Assembly (NCBI RefSeq): GCF_001641125.1
Contig: NZ_LWLP01000001.1
Coordinates: forward strand, 3,413,828 to 3,477,827
Length of the DNA stretch: 64,000 nt
From: Arthrobacter sp. OY3WO11
GTDB taxonomy: Bacteria; Actinomycetota; Actinomycetes; Actinomycetales; Micrococcaceae
Direction: 5' to 3'
Positions 1 to 7,523 of this stretch are shown here, in pieces; within the stretch, counting starts at the first letter, position 1, and every line of letters begins with the position of its first letter. Made by a program: the position numbers and the translations under genes. Under the pieces are notes generated by a model. The model was not told the DNA's origin and made no database searches. It was given only the letters and a program-made list of their open reading frames with translations.

Positions 1-20
1 TGCTATACGAAGTTATTACG
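1..20. other. 454 paired-end linker remnant (non-genomic)
   Basis: The 20 bases TGCTATACGAAGTTATTACG equal, from memory, the 3' end of the 454 Titanium paired-end circularisation linker. They consist of a loxP arm (TATACGAAGTTAT), part of the loxP spacer, and the TTACG adaptor tail. Host-like GC-rich coding sequence begins at base 21. This marks a contig edge, not a biological recombination site. Confidence 0.85.
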
Positions 21-668
21 CAAAATCATGAAATGCCCGGCAGCGGGCAGCTCGATGTTGGTGGCGCCGGGAAGGACACTGCCCTCCGGGATGTGCGGAT
101 CGAACGGGCCGTAGATGGAGGTGATGCGGCTGTTGATGGCCTCTTCGCGCGCGAGCTCCAGCGTCAGGGCGTTGCGCGGCGAGAAGATCCTCAGGGTGGG
201 CAGCAGCATGTACCTGGCATAACGCGATCCCGAAAACGGCGTGCACACGGTGACCATCCGGTCGATCCGCTGCTCGGGGTCGAGCATCAGCATGGTGTAC
301 TTGCCGATCAGGCCTCCCTTGCTGTGCGCCACGATCGCAGCGTCCTGCAGCCCCGCTTCCTCGATGTGCTGGGCCACCATCCGCGCCGCAACGGGCACCT
401 CCAGCTTGTTCCGCTGCAGCACCGTGACCACATGGACGGGATGGCCGGCGTCGTGGATGCACTGGATAAGCGGCATCATGAACTGCCAGTTTTCATAGAC
501 GCCAGGGATGATCACCACGGGCCGCCGGTGGCCCTGGTGGAAGGATCCTGGCTGGACCCGCGACAACACGCCGCGGACCTGCCATCCCGCGGCATAAAGG
601 TAGTCCTGAACCCACCACATGGCTTTCCGCAACGGACTTATCCGAGTGCTCACGCCCCGTTCACTCAT
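3..668 (-). CDS. alpha/beta-hydrolase (lipase/esterase-like), 3' end truncated by linker
   Basis: Likely esterase or lipase of the alpha/beta-hydrolase fold. About 216 genuine residues are present. The nucleophile elbow AHSKGG supplies the catalytic Ser, 'GPFDPHIPEGS' probably holds the acid, and 'AAGHFMIL' carries the catalytic His. A 'VVIIPGVYENW' strand forms the oxyanion region. There is no clear signal peptide. The last five residues (RNNFV) and the stop at 3-5 are encoded by the sequencing linker, so the true C-terminus is missing, although all three catalytic residues are kept. The ATG is at 668-666. The substrate cannot be read from sequence. Confidence 0.8.
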   Translation of the reverse strand: MSERGVSTRISPLRKAMWWVQDYLYAAGWQVRGVLSRVQPGSFHQGHRRPVVIIPGVYENWQFMMPLIQCIHDAGHPVHVVTVLQRNKLEVPVAARMVAQHIEEAGLQDAAIVAHSKGGLIGKYTMLMLDPEQRIDRMVTVCTPFSGSRYARYMLLPTLRIFSPRNALTLELAREEAINSRITSIYGPFDPHIPEGSVLPGATNIELPAAGHFMILRNNFV

Positions 669-683
669 CTGTCGAGGATATCC

Positions 684-1901
684 CTAGTAGTTCCGGCGGT
701 GCTTCAGGCGGGGAATAACGACGCCGAACACGGCCGCCGCCGCAAAGCCTAGTATGCCCGTGGCTGAGACCCCCGCGCCCAGGGTGGCAAGGGCGGTCAC
801 CCCGGAGAGGAGCACGGGACCGCCGGTGGACCCGGCATCGGCCATGAACCGCCACAGCCCCAGGAACTGCCCGCGGCCACGGTCCGGCGAAAAGTCCGCC
901 CCGAGGGTCATCACCAGCCCGGAACTGATCCCGTTGCCAAACCCAATCAGCAGCGCAGCCAGCAGCAGCCCCGCAAAGGATCCCGTGAGGGGAATCAGCA
1001 GCAGCGCTATCCCCATGATCAGCGTGGACGGCACTGCCACAAACTGCCGGCCTTTCCGGTCCATGAGCTTGCCCGCGGGATAGAACACCAGCATGTCGAT
1101 CGCCCCGGAAAGCCCGTAAATCAGGGAAGCCGAGGTCGCGTCCATGCCCAGGTGGTCCGCCCACAGCGGGATGACCACCTGCCGGGACGAGCGCAGCGCG
1201 CTGAGCAGCAGGATCCCCACGCCCAGCGAAAGGAACACGCCCGCGTGGGACACCGCGACGCCCCGCAGCGTGGGCTCCGGACCCTTGTGTCCGCCGTCGG
1301 GCGCTGGCGCAACGGCAAGGTCCGGAATGGTGAGTGACAGCAGCGCGGCACCCGCCATGGCCACCACCCCCACCCAGTAGGCGCCGCTGATGCCGGCGAA
1401 CTGCATCACCGCGGCGCCCAGGAACGGCCCGATGAACACGCCGATCCGGTTTACGCCGCCCAGGGTGGACAGCGCGCGCGCCCGGAACTCCACGGGCACG
1501 GCCTCGGTGAGGTACTTCTGCCGGGCCAGGCCAAACACGGCGCCGGACATTCCGACGACGGCCATCGCCGCAGCGAGCAGCCACAGTCCGTCGGGCACCA
1601 GCGGCGTCAGCCCGGCGGCCGCGAGCGCGAGGCCGCCTGCGACGGCGGCTCCCACGATGGACCAGCGCTCACCGAATTTGAGCGTCACCAGGGAGGCGGG
1701 CAGGTTGAAGAACCAGGAGCCCAGCCCGATCAGGGTGACGATCAGGGCAGCAACAGCCACCGAGGCTCCCAGATCCCTTGCGGTCAGGGCCACCACCGGC
1801 AGGATGGCACCCGTGCCGATTCCGTAGAGCAGCGTGGGCCCGAACGCTGCCACCGCGATGCCGCGCAGGCTGAAGGGCTGGGGGTCGTCCGGGGAAGTCA
1901 T
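684..1901 (-). CDS. MFS transporter
   Basis: Major facilitator superfamily permease of about 405 aa with roughly twelve hydrophobic segments. It has an MFS-like 'FGERWSIVGAA' loop after TM2 and a 'GKLMDRKGRQ' loop at the start of the second half, the typical duplicated MFS signature. It is probably a proton-coupled efflux pump or sugar/drug exporter of the plasma membrane. I chose the ATG at 1901 (MTSPDDPQPF); a longer in-frame start at 1946 adds a polar, uncharacteristic leader. It lies just upstream of the hydrolase on the same strand (15 bp gap), so the two may be co-transcribed. No substrate is implied. Confidence 0.85.
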   Translation of the reverse strand: MTSPDDPQPFSLRGIAVAAFGPTLLYGIGTGAILPVVALTARDLGASVAVAALIVTLIGLGSWFFNLPASLVTLKFGERWSIVGAAVAGGLALAAAGLTPLVPDGLWLLAAAMAVVGMSGAVFGLARQKYLTEAVPVEFRARALSTLGGVNRIGVFIGPFLGAAVMQFAGISGAYWVGVVAMAGAALLSLTIPDLAVAPAPDGGHKGPEPTLRGVAVSHAGVFLSLGVGILLLSALRSSRQVVIPLWADHLGMDATSASLIYGLSGAIDMLVFYPAGKLMDRKGRQFVAVPSTLIMGIALLLIPLTGSFAGLLLAALLIGFGNGISSGLVMTLGADFSPDRGRGQFLGLWRFMADAGSTGGPVLLSGVTALATLGAGVSATGILGFAAAAVFGVVIPRLKHRRNY

Positions 1902-2076
1902 CAGATTTATCCTATGGCCGGCGGGCCGCCAGCCTTGGGGACGCACGGGCAGCAGTCCGCCGCGGGAACGCCGCCCGGCCTGCGCACCGAGGGGAGGCGT
2001 CAGCGCGCAGGGACTGCCTGTGCGGACCGGACGCGGGTCTCAGTGCGCAGCACCGTACAACCCCCATGCCGGGAAA

Positions 2077-2511
2077 CTACTGGAGCGTCCGCCGTTCCAA
2101 GCCGGCCAGGGACCTGAACAAGGCCACGATTTCCACCACGGCACCAATGATCGAGCCCACGATGCCCAGTACCAGCAGCACCCGCACCACTACGGGCCAG
2201 CCGGACCAGCTTTCCCCAAAGTCGAAGGGGAAGACCTCCCACAGGCGGAGGGTGGCGGCAAGCCCTATTCCCAGGACCACCAGGTTCCCCAAGGCCATGA
2301 CGCCCCTGTTGCGGATCACCACAAAGACGAGGTTCGCCACAATGCCCGCGGTCAGTGACGCGTTAACGATGCCGAGCACGCGGGTCATATCGGAGGTAAG
2401 GAACGGCACCACCTGCCAGCCCGGCCAGACGTTGATTCCCCACATCATCGCGGCATTAACCAGGACAGAGCCAACGTTGCCGCCGCGGCTGGTTACCGTC
2501 TTGTCAGCCAT
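2077..2511 (-). CDS. hypothetical four-TM membrane protein
   Basis: A 144-aa protein starting MADKTVTS, with about four hydrophobic helices ('VGSVLVNAAMMWGINVW', 'VLGIVNASLTAGIVANLVFVVI', 'VMALGNLVVLGIGLAATL', 'VVVRVLLVLGIVGSIIGAVVEIVALF'). I do not recognise a named family; similar small integral membrane proteins are common in actinobacteria. The ATG at 2511 is preferred over an upstream start at 2565, because the added residues are unlike a membrane-protein N-terminus. It is a monocistronic-looking gene, divergent from the gene at 2729. Confidence 0.65.
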   Translation of the reverse strand: MADKTVTSRGGNVGSVLVNAAMMWGINVWPGWQVVPFLTSDMTRVLGIVNASLTAGIVANLVFVVIRNRGVMALGNLVVLGIGLAATLRLWEVFPFDFGESWSGWPVVVRVLLVLGIVGSIIGAVVEIVALFRSLAGLERRTLQ

Positions 2512-2728
2512 GCAATCTCCCGGAGCCAGTGAACGGCCGGCACAGGTGGATCCTGCGGCCTGCAATCAGGGTGCCCCCGGCTCGACGCCGCAAGGAAGTG
2601 CCGAAGGTCCCCGGCCGCCGTGGCAGGTCCGGGACCGCGCAAATCCGGGGGTCACAAACGCCCCGCAGAGGAGTAGCGTTCGCCTTATGGGGCGCTGATC
2701 CGCGCCCGTACAAAGGGGAGGTCATTCG

Positions 2729-3073
2729 ATGGGTGAAGTGTGGATCCGAACGCTCGGCAACGGGCTGGTCCGGGCAGACAGAGTCACCGAAATTTCATCC
2801 ACCCGCGGGTCCCTCCAGGAGGACCAGGGCTATTCGCTGAAGGTCATCGTGGACGGCAAGGGACACGTGCTCATTGACGACGACGAGCTGCGGGGCTCGC
2901 TGGCCGAGCGGCTGGAATACGCCCGGCACGTGGAGGACGCCCTGCTGCTTGCCATGGACGAGGCCCGGGACAGCGACGCCGCCGTCGTCATCTCCTATGA
3001 GCCGGAGCGTGAGCGCTGGTCAGCAGCACCGGCCACCGTGTTAGCCGGAAGGCTTTCTGAAGCAGTGGGGTGA
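2729..3073 (+). CDS. hypothetical protein (114 aa)
   Basis: Small soluble protein starting MGEVWIRT with a good ribosome-binding site (AGGGGAGG) about 8 bases upstream. It looks alpha/beta: a short beta-rich N-terminus ('LVRADRVTEISS', 'YSLKVIVDGKGHVLID') followed by a helical part ('LAERLEYARHVEDALLLAMDEARD'). No catalytic motif or transmembrane segment is visible and I do not recognise the family. Codon use matches the neighbours, so it is likely a real gene. Confidence 0.6.
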   Translation: MGEVWIRTLGNGLVRADRVTEISSTRGSLQEDQGYSLKVIVDGKGHVLIDDDELRGSLAERLEYARHVEDALLLAMDEARDSDAAVVISYEPERERWSAAPATVLAGRLSEAVG

Positions 3074-3356
3074 GCCCGTGGCGGTTCGCCGCGTACGACG
3101 ACGGCCGGCGGCCCTGGTGCCACAGCCTGCGGTTACCGCGAACACCTCAGCGCGTCCGGGCAGGCCGCCCGGCGATGCTGGTCCGCGGGCATCGCAGCCG
3201 GAGCGCTCGGCCCACAGCGCGGAATCCCAAACGATGCAATAAACAACCTCATGTTGCGTGGATCACATTCAGTCCCTACTCTGGATGAGGCTGATGCAAA
3301 CGGCCGTAAGCAAGAAGCTGCAGCGTCGCAGCCAATGCCGGGGAAGGCTTTACAAC

Positions 3357-3686
3357 TTGAATTCAAAGCTGAACATTGTTGTCCGTGTAGATCTCGACCA
3401 CGCCAGGGCACAGGTGATTGCAAAGGGGCATGTCACCGTCCACAGCGTCAACGCACTGTATGTAGTAGTCAAGCGCGCCAATTCCTTACGTGAAGGCCTG
3501 GGCGTCGAACTGGATATTTCCCATGCGCGGGTGGACCAGGAAGCGCTGGAAATGCTCCATGCCTCTTCCGAGACACACCATCTGCCCGCCAAGATCGATC
3601 CGCAGCAGGCGCCGTGCACCATCAGCGTCCTGGCTCCGCGCACGGCCGCCCGCAGGGCACACGCGCCGGCACTGATCGCCGCATAG
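3357..3686 (+). CDS. hypothetical protein (109 aa, TTG start)
   Basis: The reading frame from the TTG at 3357 gives a compact protein, LNSKLNIVVRVDLDHARAQV and onward, with alternating strands and helices that resemble a STAS-like or small alpha/beta fold ('AKGHVTVHSVNALYVVVKRAN', 'LGVELDISHARVDQEALEMLH'). A GGGGAAGG ribosome-binding site sits 9 bases before this TTG, and the frame upstream of it reads as non-coding sequence, which decides the start. The C-terminal 25 residues are Ala/Arg-rich. No function can be assigned. Confidence 0.5.
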   Translation: MNSKLNIVVRVDLDHARAQVIAKGHVTVHSVNALYVVVKRANSLREGLGVELDISHARVDQEALEMLHASSETHHLPAKIDPQQAPCTISVLAPRTAARRAHAPALIAA

Positions 3687-3776
3687 GCGCCCCAGGCAAC
3701 GGCACCCGAAGAGCCCAATCGTCGGGCCAGGGCGCCAGCCGCACACTTCTTTTTCTTCCTGATTGCCACGGACTGC

Positions 3777-3814
3777 GAGTGCAGCTGTATCCGAATAGAC
3801 GGGTAGCTGCACTC
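3777..3814. promoter_or_regulatory. 38-bp dyad element, copy 1
   Basis: Perfect 10-bp inverted arms GAGTGCAGCT (3777-3786) and AGCTGCACTC (3805-3814) flank an 18-bp core that is itself partly dyadic (TATCCG/CGGGTA around AATA). It is the upstream member of a tandem pair 74 bp apart in front of the cmtR-like gene. It could be an operator for that repressor or an RNA hairpin. Confidence 0.6.
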
Positions 3815-3850
3815 CCGGTTTGATGGCAGCCCGCCACGGGCCATGCCCGG

Positions 3851-3888
3851 GAGTACAGCTTCTCCTGAATACAGGGGAGGCTGTACTC
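3851..3888. promoter_or_regulatory. 38-bp dyad element, copy 2
   Basis: Arms GAGTACAGC (3851-3859) and GCTGTACTC (3880-3888) with an inner pairing CTCCTG/CAGGGG around an AATA loop, so nearly the whole 38 bp is self-complementary. It ends 8 bp before the ATG of the cmtR-like gene and so covers the expected promoter or ribosome-binding region. That fits autoregulation by the adjacent ArsR-family repressor. Confidence 0.65.
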
Positions 3889-3896
3889 TGGGGTCC

Positions 3897-4223
3897 ATGG
3901 AGACCCTCACGCATGCCCCGGTCCTGGCCCGGTTCGGTTACGCGGTGTCAGACCCGACCCGCGCCCGGATCCTCCTCGCCCTTGCCGACGGCGGCACGTA
4001 CCCTTCGGATCTGGCAGACTCCCTTGGCGTGTCCCGGCAGAGCATGTCCAACCATCTGGCATGCCTGCGCGGCTGCGGCCTGGTGGTGGCAGTACCGGAC
4101 GGCAGGCGGACCAGGTATGAACTGGCGGACGAACGGCTGGGGCACGCCATCCGCGACCTGCTGGGCGTGGTGCTCGCAGTAGATCCTGCGTGCTGCGCAC
4201 CGGACGGGACATGCCAGGCATGA
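3897..4223 (+). CDS. cmtR: CmtR-like ArsR/SmtB metal-responsive repressor
   Basis: Winged-helix repressor of 108 aa. It resembles Mycobacterium tuberculosis CmtR, the Cd/Pb sensor. The recognition-helix region reads 'SRQSMSNHLACLRGCGLVV', carrying the paired Cys that bind metal in CmtR (its Cys57 and Cys61). The C-terminal tail 'DPACCAPDGTCQA' supplies the third-ligand type Cys (CmtR Cys102). The start is the ATG at 3897 (METLTHAP), directly after the dyad. The stop overlaps the start of the cation transporter gene (ATGA), so the two are translationally coupled and metal release should induce efflux. The metal is inferred, not shown. Confidence 0.85.
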   Translation: METLTHAPVLARFGYAVSDPTRARILLALADGGTYPSDLADSLGVSRQSMSNHLACLRGCGLVVAVPDGRRTRYELADERLGHAIRDLLGVVLAVDPACCAPDGTCQA

Positions 4224-4954
4224 CGGGCCTCCAGATTTCTCCGGCCCCGGAACGCCGCGCGGTCCTCTCCCGCCGCATCCGCTTCTTCGCCGCCGCCACC
4301 ATCACCTACAACGTCATTGAGGCGGCGGTTGCCCTCTGGGCCGGTGGGGTGGCCGGCTCGGCAGCACTGATCGGATTCGGCCTGGACTCGGTCATTGAGG
4401 TTGCCTCCGCCGTCGCGCTGTCCTGGCAGTTCGCTTCGAAGGATCCGGAACGGCGCGAGCACCTGACACTGCGGATCATCGCCCTGTCATTTTTTGCCCT
4501 CGCCGCGTTTGTTTCCGCCGAGGCCGTCCGCTCCCTGGCCCTCGGGGAAGGGGCCGAGCATTCGGTGCCGGGCATCGTCATTGCAGCGCTCAGCCTGGCC
4601 ATCATGCCGGTACTGTCCTGGCTGCAGCGCCGGGCCGGCCGCGAACTGGGGTCCAAGACTGCAGTGGCCGACTCCAAGCAAACACTGCTGTGCACCTACC
4701 TGTCGGCCGTCCTCCTGGCCGGCCTGCTGCTGAACGCCACGGTGGGCTGGTGGTGGGCAGACGCTGCCGCCGCGCTGGTGATCGCCGCCATCGCCGTCCG
4801 CGAAGGCGTCGAGGCCTGGCGCGGCGATGTGTGCTGCACGGTTCCGGCCAGGGGTGGCACCGGCGCCGGCCAGGAGAGCAGTCCAGCGGCCGGCGGCTGC
4901 TGCGCAGGGTGCGAGGGCACCGCTGATGTGCCGCCGGCCGGCAGCGGACACTAG
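4220..4954 (+). CDS. cation diffusion facilitator-type heavy-metal efflux protein
   Basis: Membrane transporter of 244 aa with about six TM helices. The CDF signature region in TM2 ('GFGLDSVIEVASA') and TM5 ('VADSKQTLLCTYL') carries the Asp residues that coordinate metal. Unlike classical CDF proteins there is no long His-rich cytoplasmic domain. Instead the C-terminus is Cys-rich (a 'CC' pair, then 'GGCCAGCEG'), which suggests soft-metal handling. It starts at 4220, where ATGA overlaps the cmtR stop. It is the likely target of CmtR control and probably exports Cd, Pb or Zn by proton antiport (inference). Confidence 0.8.
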   Translation: MTGLQISPAPERRAVLSRRIRFFAAATITYNVIEAAVALWAGGVAGSAALIGFGLDSVIEVASAVALSWQFASKDPERREHLTLRIIALSFFALAAFVSAEAVRSLALGEGAEHSVPGIVIAALSLAIMPVLSWLQRRAGRELGSKTAVADSKQTLLCTYLSAVLLAGLLLNATVGWWWADAAAALVIAAIAVREGVEAWRGDVCCTVPARGGTGAGQESSPAAGGCCAGCEGTADVPPAGSGH

Positions 4955-5173
4955 TCAGTACTTGGGCCAGTAGTCCGGGTTGAAGCCGCTGGGGGTCGGG
5001 GGCCTGGGCGGGTCCTCCCATTGGCCGGAAGGACTTTCCGGCTGCTCAGGCTCCGGCTCAGACTCCTGCTCGGATTCAGGCTGCGGCTCCTGCTCCGGCG
5101 TCACCTCGCCCGTGCGTTCCAGCGCAGGCTCAGGCTCGGTACTTTCCTCGGGTTCGGTTTTGTCGTGCGCCAT
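4955..5173 (-). CDS. small acidic low-complexity protein
   Basis: A 72-aa protein starting MAHDKTEPEE, rich in Glu, Pro, Ser and Gln with repeated PEPE/ESEQE stretches, ending 'GFNPDYWPKY'. An AAGGGAG ribosome-binding site lies just upstream of the ATG at 5173. It is probably disordered and cytoplasmic, of unknown function. Its stop codon directly abuts that of the convergent transporter gene with no spacer. Confidence 0.55.
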   Translation of the reverse strand: MAHDKTEPEESTEPEPALERTGEVTPEQEPQPESEQESEPEPEQPESPSGQWEDPPRPPTPSGFNPDYWPKY

Positions 5174-5314
5174 GTCGCTCCCTTGGGGACCGGGATAGCC
5201 CACTGCCTGAGCACTTCCAGAGTAGGTTCCGGGATGCCCGCCATGTCAAGGTTTCCACCTCCCCTACTTGGCCCCCTGCCGTGCCCGGCACGAACGGCGC
5301 ATGGCCGCTGGCGC

Positions 5315-5527
5315 CTATTCGCCGCCCTCCACGAACTCCAGCAGGTCGCCGGGCTGGCAGTTCAGCACCCGGCACATGGCTTCGAGCGTGCTGAAGCGGA
5401 CTGCCTTGGCGCGGCCGTTTTTCAGCACGGCCACATTGGCGGGGGTCAGGCCCACGCGCTCGGCGAACTCCCCCACGCTCATCTTTTGCCTGGCCAGTTC
5501 GACGTCGATGCGCACCACAATGGGCAT
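5315..5527 (-). CDS. XRE-family regulator (YozG-like)
   Basis: A 70-aa single-domain helix-turn-helix protein: 'MSVGEFAERVGLTPANVAVLKNGRAKAVRFSTLEAMCRVL' is a standard Cro/C1 HTH, followed by 'NCQPGDLLEF', typical of the YozG-like group. It follows the DUF2975 gene with a TGATG stop/start overlap. Such pairs are widespread, and the regulator usually controls the shared promoter. Confidence 0.85.
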   Translation of the reverse strand: MPIVVRIDVELARQKMSVGEFAERVGLTPANVAVLKNGRAKAVRFSTLEAMCRVLNCQPGDLLEFVEGGE

Positions 5528-6006
5528 CAGATCACCGCTTCCATGTCCGCCCGGAGGTCGGCGGCCTGCCGGAGCAGGGCGCGCAGCACCACCACCACCA
5601 GGCCCAGGGCGGCGCCTGCTACCAGGACCAGGAACAGCAGCAGCGGCAGTCCGGGATCGTCGGCGTTAAGGACGACGACGGCGGAAAGCGCCGCGAGCAT
5701 CGTCCAGCCGGCGGCGATGGCCCAGACAATGGCATCCACCCACACCAGGGCTCCGTTGCTGAAGATCCGGTCGTGCTTGACAAGCGTCAGCAGCTTCCAG
5801 GTGCCCACGATCACCACCTGGACGCAGGCCACCTCCAGGATGAAGAAGATGGTGAGGGGCCACTGAAGGTGCGCACGGTCCGGATTCTCCTGCGCCATGT
5901 GCGCGAACTGGCCGGGGATGGACATGGCCTGGAACAGGACCAGCAGGAGGAAGGCCGCCACGAGGACGATCCGGAGGGCGGTGACTGCCAGGCGGGTTAT
6001 TTGCAT
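5527..6006 (-). CDS. DUF2975 membrane protein
   Basis: A 159-aa integral membrane protein with four hydrophobic segments ('ALRIVLVAAFLLLVLFQAM', 'LTIFFILEVACVQVVIVGTW', 'WVDAIVWAIAAGWTMLAALSAVVVL', 'LLLFLVLVAGAALGLVVVVLRALL'). The pattern and the coupling to a YozG-type HTH gene match the DUF2975 family, of unknown biochemical function. It is the first gene of a two-gene operon and starts at the ATG at 6006. Confidence 0.8.
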   Translation of the reverse strand: MQITRLAVTALRIVLVAAFLLLVLFQAMSIPGQFAHMAQENPDRAHLQWPLTIFFILEVACVQVVIVGTWKLLTLVKHDRIFSNGALVWVDAIVWAIAAGWTMLAALSAVVVLNADDPGLPLLLFLVLVAGAALGLVVVVLRALLRQAADLRADMEAVI

Positions 6007-6007
6007 A

Positions 6008-6034
6008 TATCGAGTTTCAGCTACTATCTATCGA
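6008..6034. promoter_or_regulatory. paired TATCGA motifs upstream of DUF2975-XRE operon
   Basis: Two TATCGA hexamers (6008-6013 and 6029-6034) lie 21 bp apart, two helical turns, directly upstream of the DUF2975 start in an AT-rich patch. They are candidate operator half-sites for the operon's own HTH protein. Confidence 0.35.
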
Positions 6035-6073
6035 AAGTCAATCGGTGCTCGCAGGTACCTAATAGGAGAATCG

Positions 6074-7264
6074 TCAGGGAATCAGCTGGTCCCGGCGGAA
6101 CCGGAGCTCACGCCGGGCGCCATTAAGGGGTGATCCCGTGAAAGGCAGGGCGTCCAGCCGGATGCCCCCGGCCGCGGTGAGGGCCAAGGCGTTGGCTGCT
6201 GCCGCTGCCTTGGGAGCCAGTCCGATGGCGGCCGCGAACTCCTGCCAGTGCCTTGCCTTGAGTCCCTTGACCTTGCCGGCGAGGGGAAGCGCCATGGTGT
6301 CGTCACCGTAGAGCAGGGTGCAGGGGATGTCGTACATCGGAGCCACGGCCCAGCTTCCGTTCCTGCCTGCGAGGACGGCGGCGTTCTTGGCGTGCAGGTC
6401 CCCGTTGCCGGTGAGCCAGGCGAAGACGAACTGCAGGTAGAGGTTGCGGACCGCCACGGCTTTTGCCTTACACAGTCCGGCCAGCGCCAGGACCAGCTGC
6501 TCGGAGCTGACTGCGTATTTCGACGCCGGCGGCAGGTTCATCACCTGCGCTCCGTCCTCGAGCGCCAGGCGCACCAGGCCGTCGGAGTGGGCGCGGTCGA
6601 ACCGCTCCACCAGCAGCCCGGGCATGCCGCGCTTGTCGGTGACCACGCTGTGCCTGGCCACAGGGATCTTCAGGGCTTTGGCTCCGGTGAGATGGGCGGC
6701 CTCATTCAGGACGAGATGCGGGTAGCTGGGCGGATCCAGCTTGAGCAGGTATCGGCGGTTGGCAAGCGCCAGCGGGGTGGTCATCATTGAGGCGCTTGCC
6801 TTGTGCTGCACGCCGGGCAGTCCGTGCGGATCCACCGCGTCCGCCAGGTAGGCGAAGTCCAGGTCTTCGGGGCGGGAGGTATCCGCCAGCGGCCGCTGTT
6901 CCGCCAGAGGTTCGCCAACCGGGACAACCTGCACGTCACCCGGCATGTCTGCGCCTACGGCCAGGAGGAGGCTCAGCTCATCACCCAGGCTCGTCTTCAC
7001 GGCGTCCTTGAGCACGGTGAGCCGGTGGCCCTCCGGCAACAGCCCCGAGAAGAACGCCGGCAGCGAACCGCTGGGTGATTCCACGGGGTCCACTGCAAGG
7101 GGCAGTGTTGTTGCCACCGGCCGGGCACCGGCAGCAAGGTATTCGGCAGTGTAGGAGAAGGCCACGCTGCCGCGGTCCGTGCGGGAGAGGTGCCCGGCCA
7201 GGACACCCGCCTTGTACACGTCTGCGCCGCGGACGAACTTCAGGCGCTGCAGGTCCTCAGTCAT
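6074..7264 (-). CDS. hipA: HipA-like serine/threonine kinase toxin
   Basis: A 396-aa HipA-fold kinase. Landmarks are an N-terminal Couple_hipA region ('SVAFSYTAEYLA'), the HipA middle segment 'LKLDPPSYPHLVLNEAAHL', the catalytic 'GNGDLHAKN' loop (Asp289) and the metal-binding 'MYDIP' motif (DFG equivalent). Full length suggests an active toxin. It is co-transcribed with and overlaps hipB by 8 bp. In the E. coli system HipA phosphorylates glutamyl-tRNA synthetase and causes growth arrest; the target here is unknown. Confidence 0.88.
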   Translation of the reverse strand: MTEDLQRLKFVRGADVYKAGVLAGHLSRTDRGSVAFSYTAEYLAAGARPVATTLPLAVDPVESPSGSLPAFFSGLLPEGHRLTVLKDAVKTSLGDELSLLLAVGADMPGDVQVVPVGEPLAEQRPLADTSRPEDLDFAYLADAVDPHGLPGVQHKASASMMTTPLALANRRYLLKLDPPSYPHLVLNEAAHLTGAKALKIPVARHSVVTDKRGMPGLLVERFDRAHSDGLVRLALEDGAQVMNLPPASKYAVSSEQLVLALAGLCKAKAVAVRNLYLQFVFAWLTGNGDLHAKNAAVLAGRNGSWAVAPMYDIPCTLLYGDDTMALPLAGKVKGLKARHWQEFAAAIGLAPKAAAAANALALTAAGGIRLDALPFTGSPLNGARRELRFRRDQLIP

Positions 7265-7460
7265 CAGCGGCCCGGAGGTGGAGTCCTACCGCGTTGGCCG
7301 CGGCAGTAACCGTGCCCAGCGACGGGTTTCCCGTCCCGGTTTCAATGGCATGGATGGTTCGGGGGGACGTGCCGATCAGATCGGCCAGCGTGCCCTGGGT
7401 AATACCGGCCTCCTTGCGGGCGCGCCGGATGCTGGCTCCAATGGCCTGAACGTCGTCCAT
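7257..7460 (-). CDS. hipB: HipB-like XRE antitoxin
   Basis: A 67-aa Cro/C1-type HTH protein ('IGASIRRARKEAGITQGTLADLIGTSPRTIHAIETGTGNPS' region). A GGAAGGG ribosome-binding site precedes the ATG at 7460, which is better supported than an in-frame start 15 bases upstream. It is the antitoxin and autorepressor partner of hipA, encoded immediately upstream and overlapping it. Confidence 0.85.
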   Translation of the reverse strand: MDDVQAIGASIRRARKEAGITQGTLADLIGTSPRTIHAIETGTGNPSLGTVTAAANAVGLHLRAADD

Positions 7461-7470
7461 CAGTCCCTTC

Positions 7471-7484
7471 CGCAAGATATTGCT
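7471..7484. promoter_or_regulatory. HipB operator-like site 1
   Basis: CGCAAGATATTGCT, a near-palindrome sharing CGCAA-ATATTGC with the perfect site 60 bp upstream. It sits just before the hipB ribosome-binding site. Confidence 0.5.
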
Positions 7485-7523
7485 GATTTGCGTGCTCTTC
7501 TAGGAGAGGATGTCCCACTATCC

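Noticed and set aside
1..20. Natural recombinase (Cre/loxP-like) site
   Set aside because: Only half a site, at the very edge, with the exact adaptor tail of a sequencing linker.
3070..3288. Gene following the 114-aa protein
   Set aside because: Arg/Pro-rich translation typical of random high-GC frames; no start signal.
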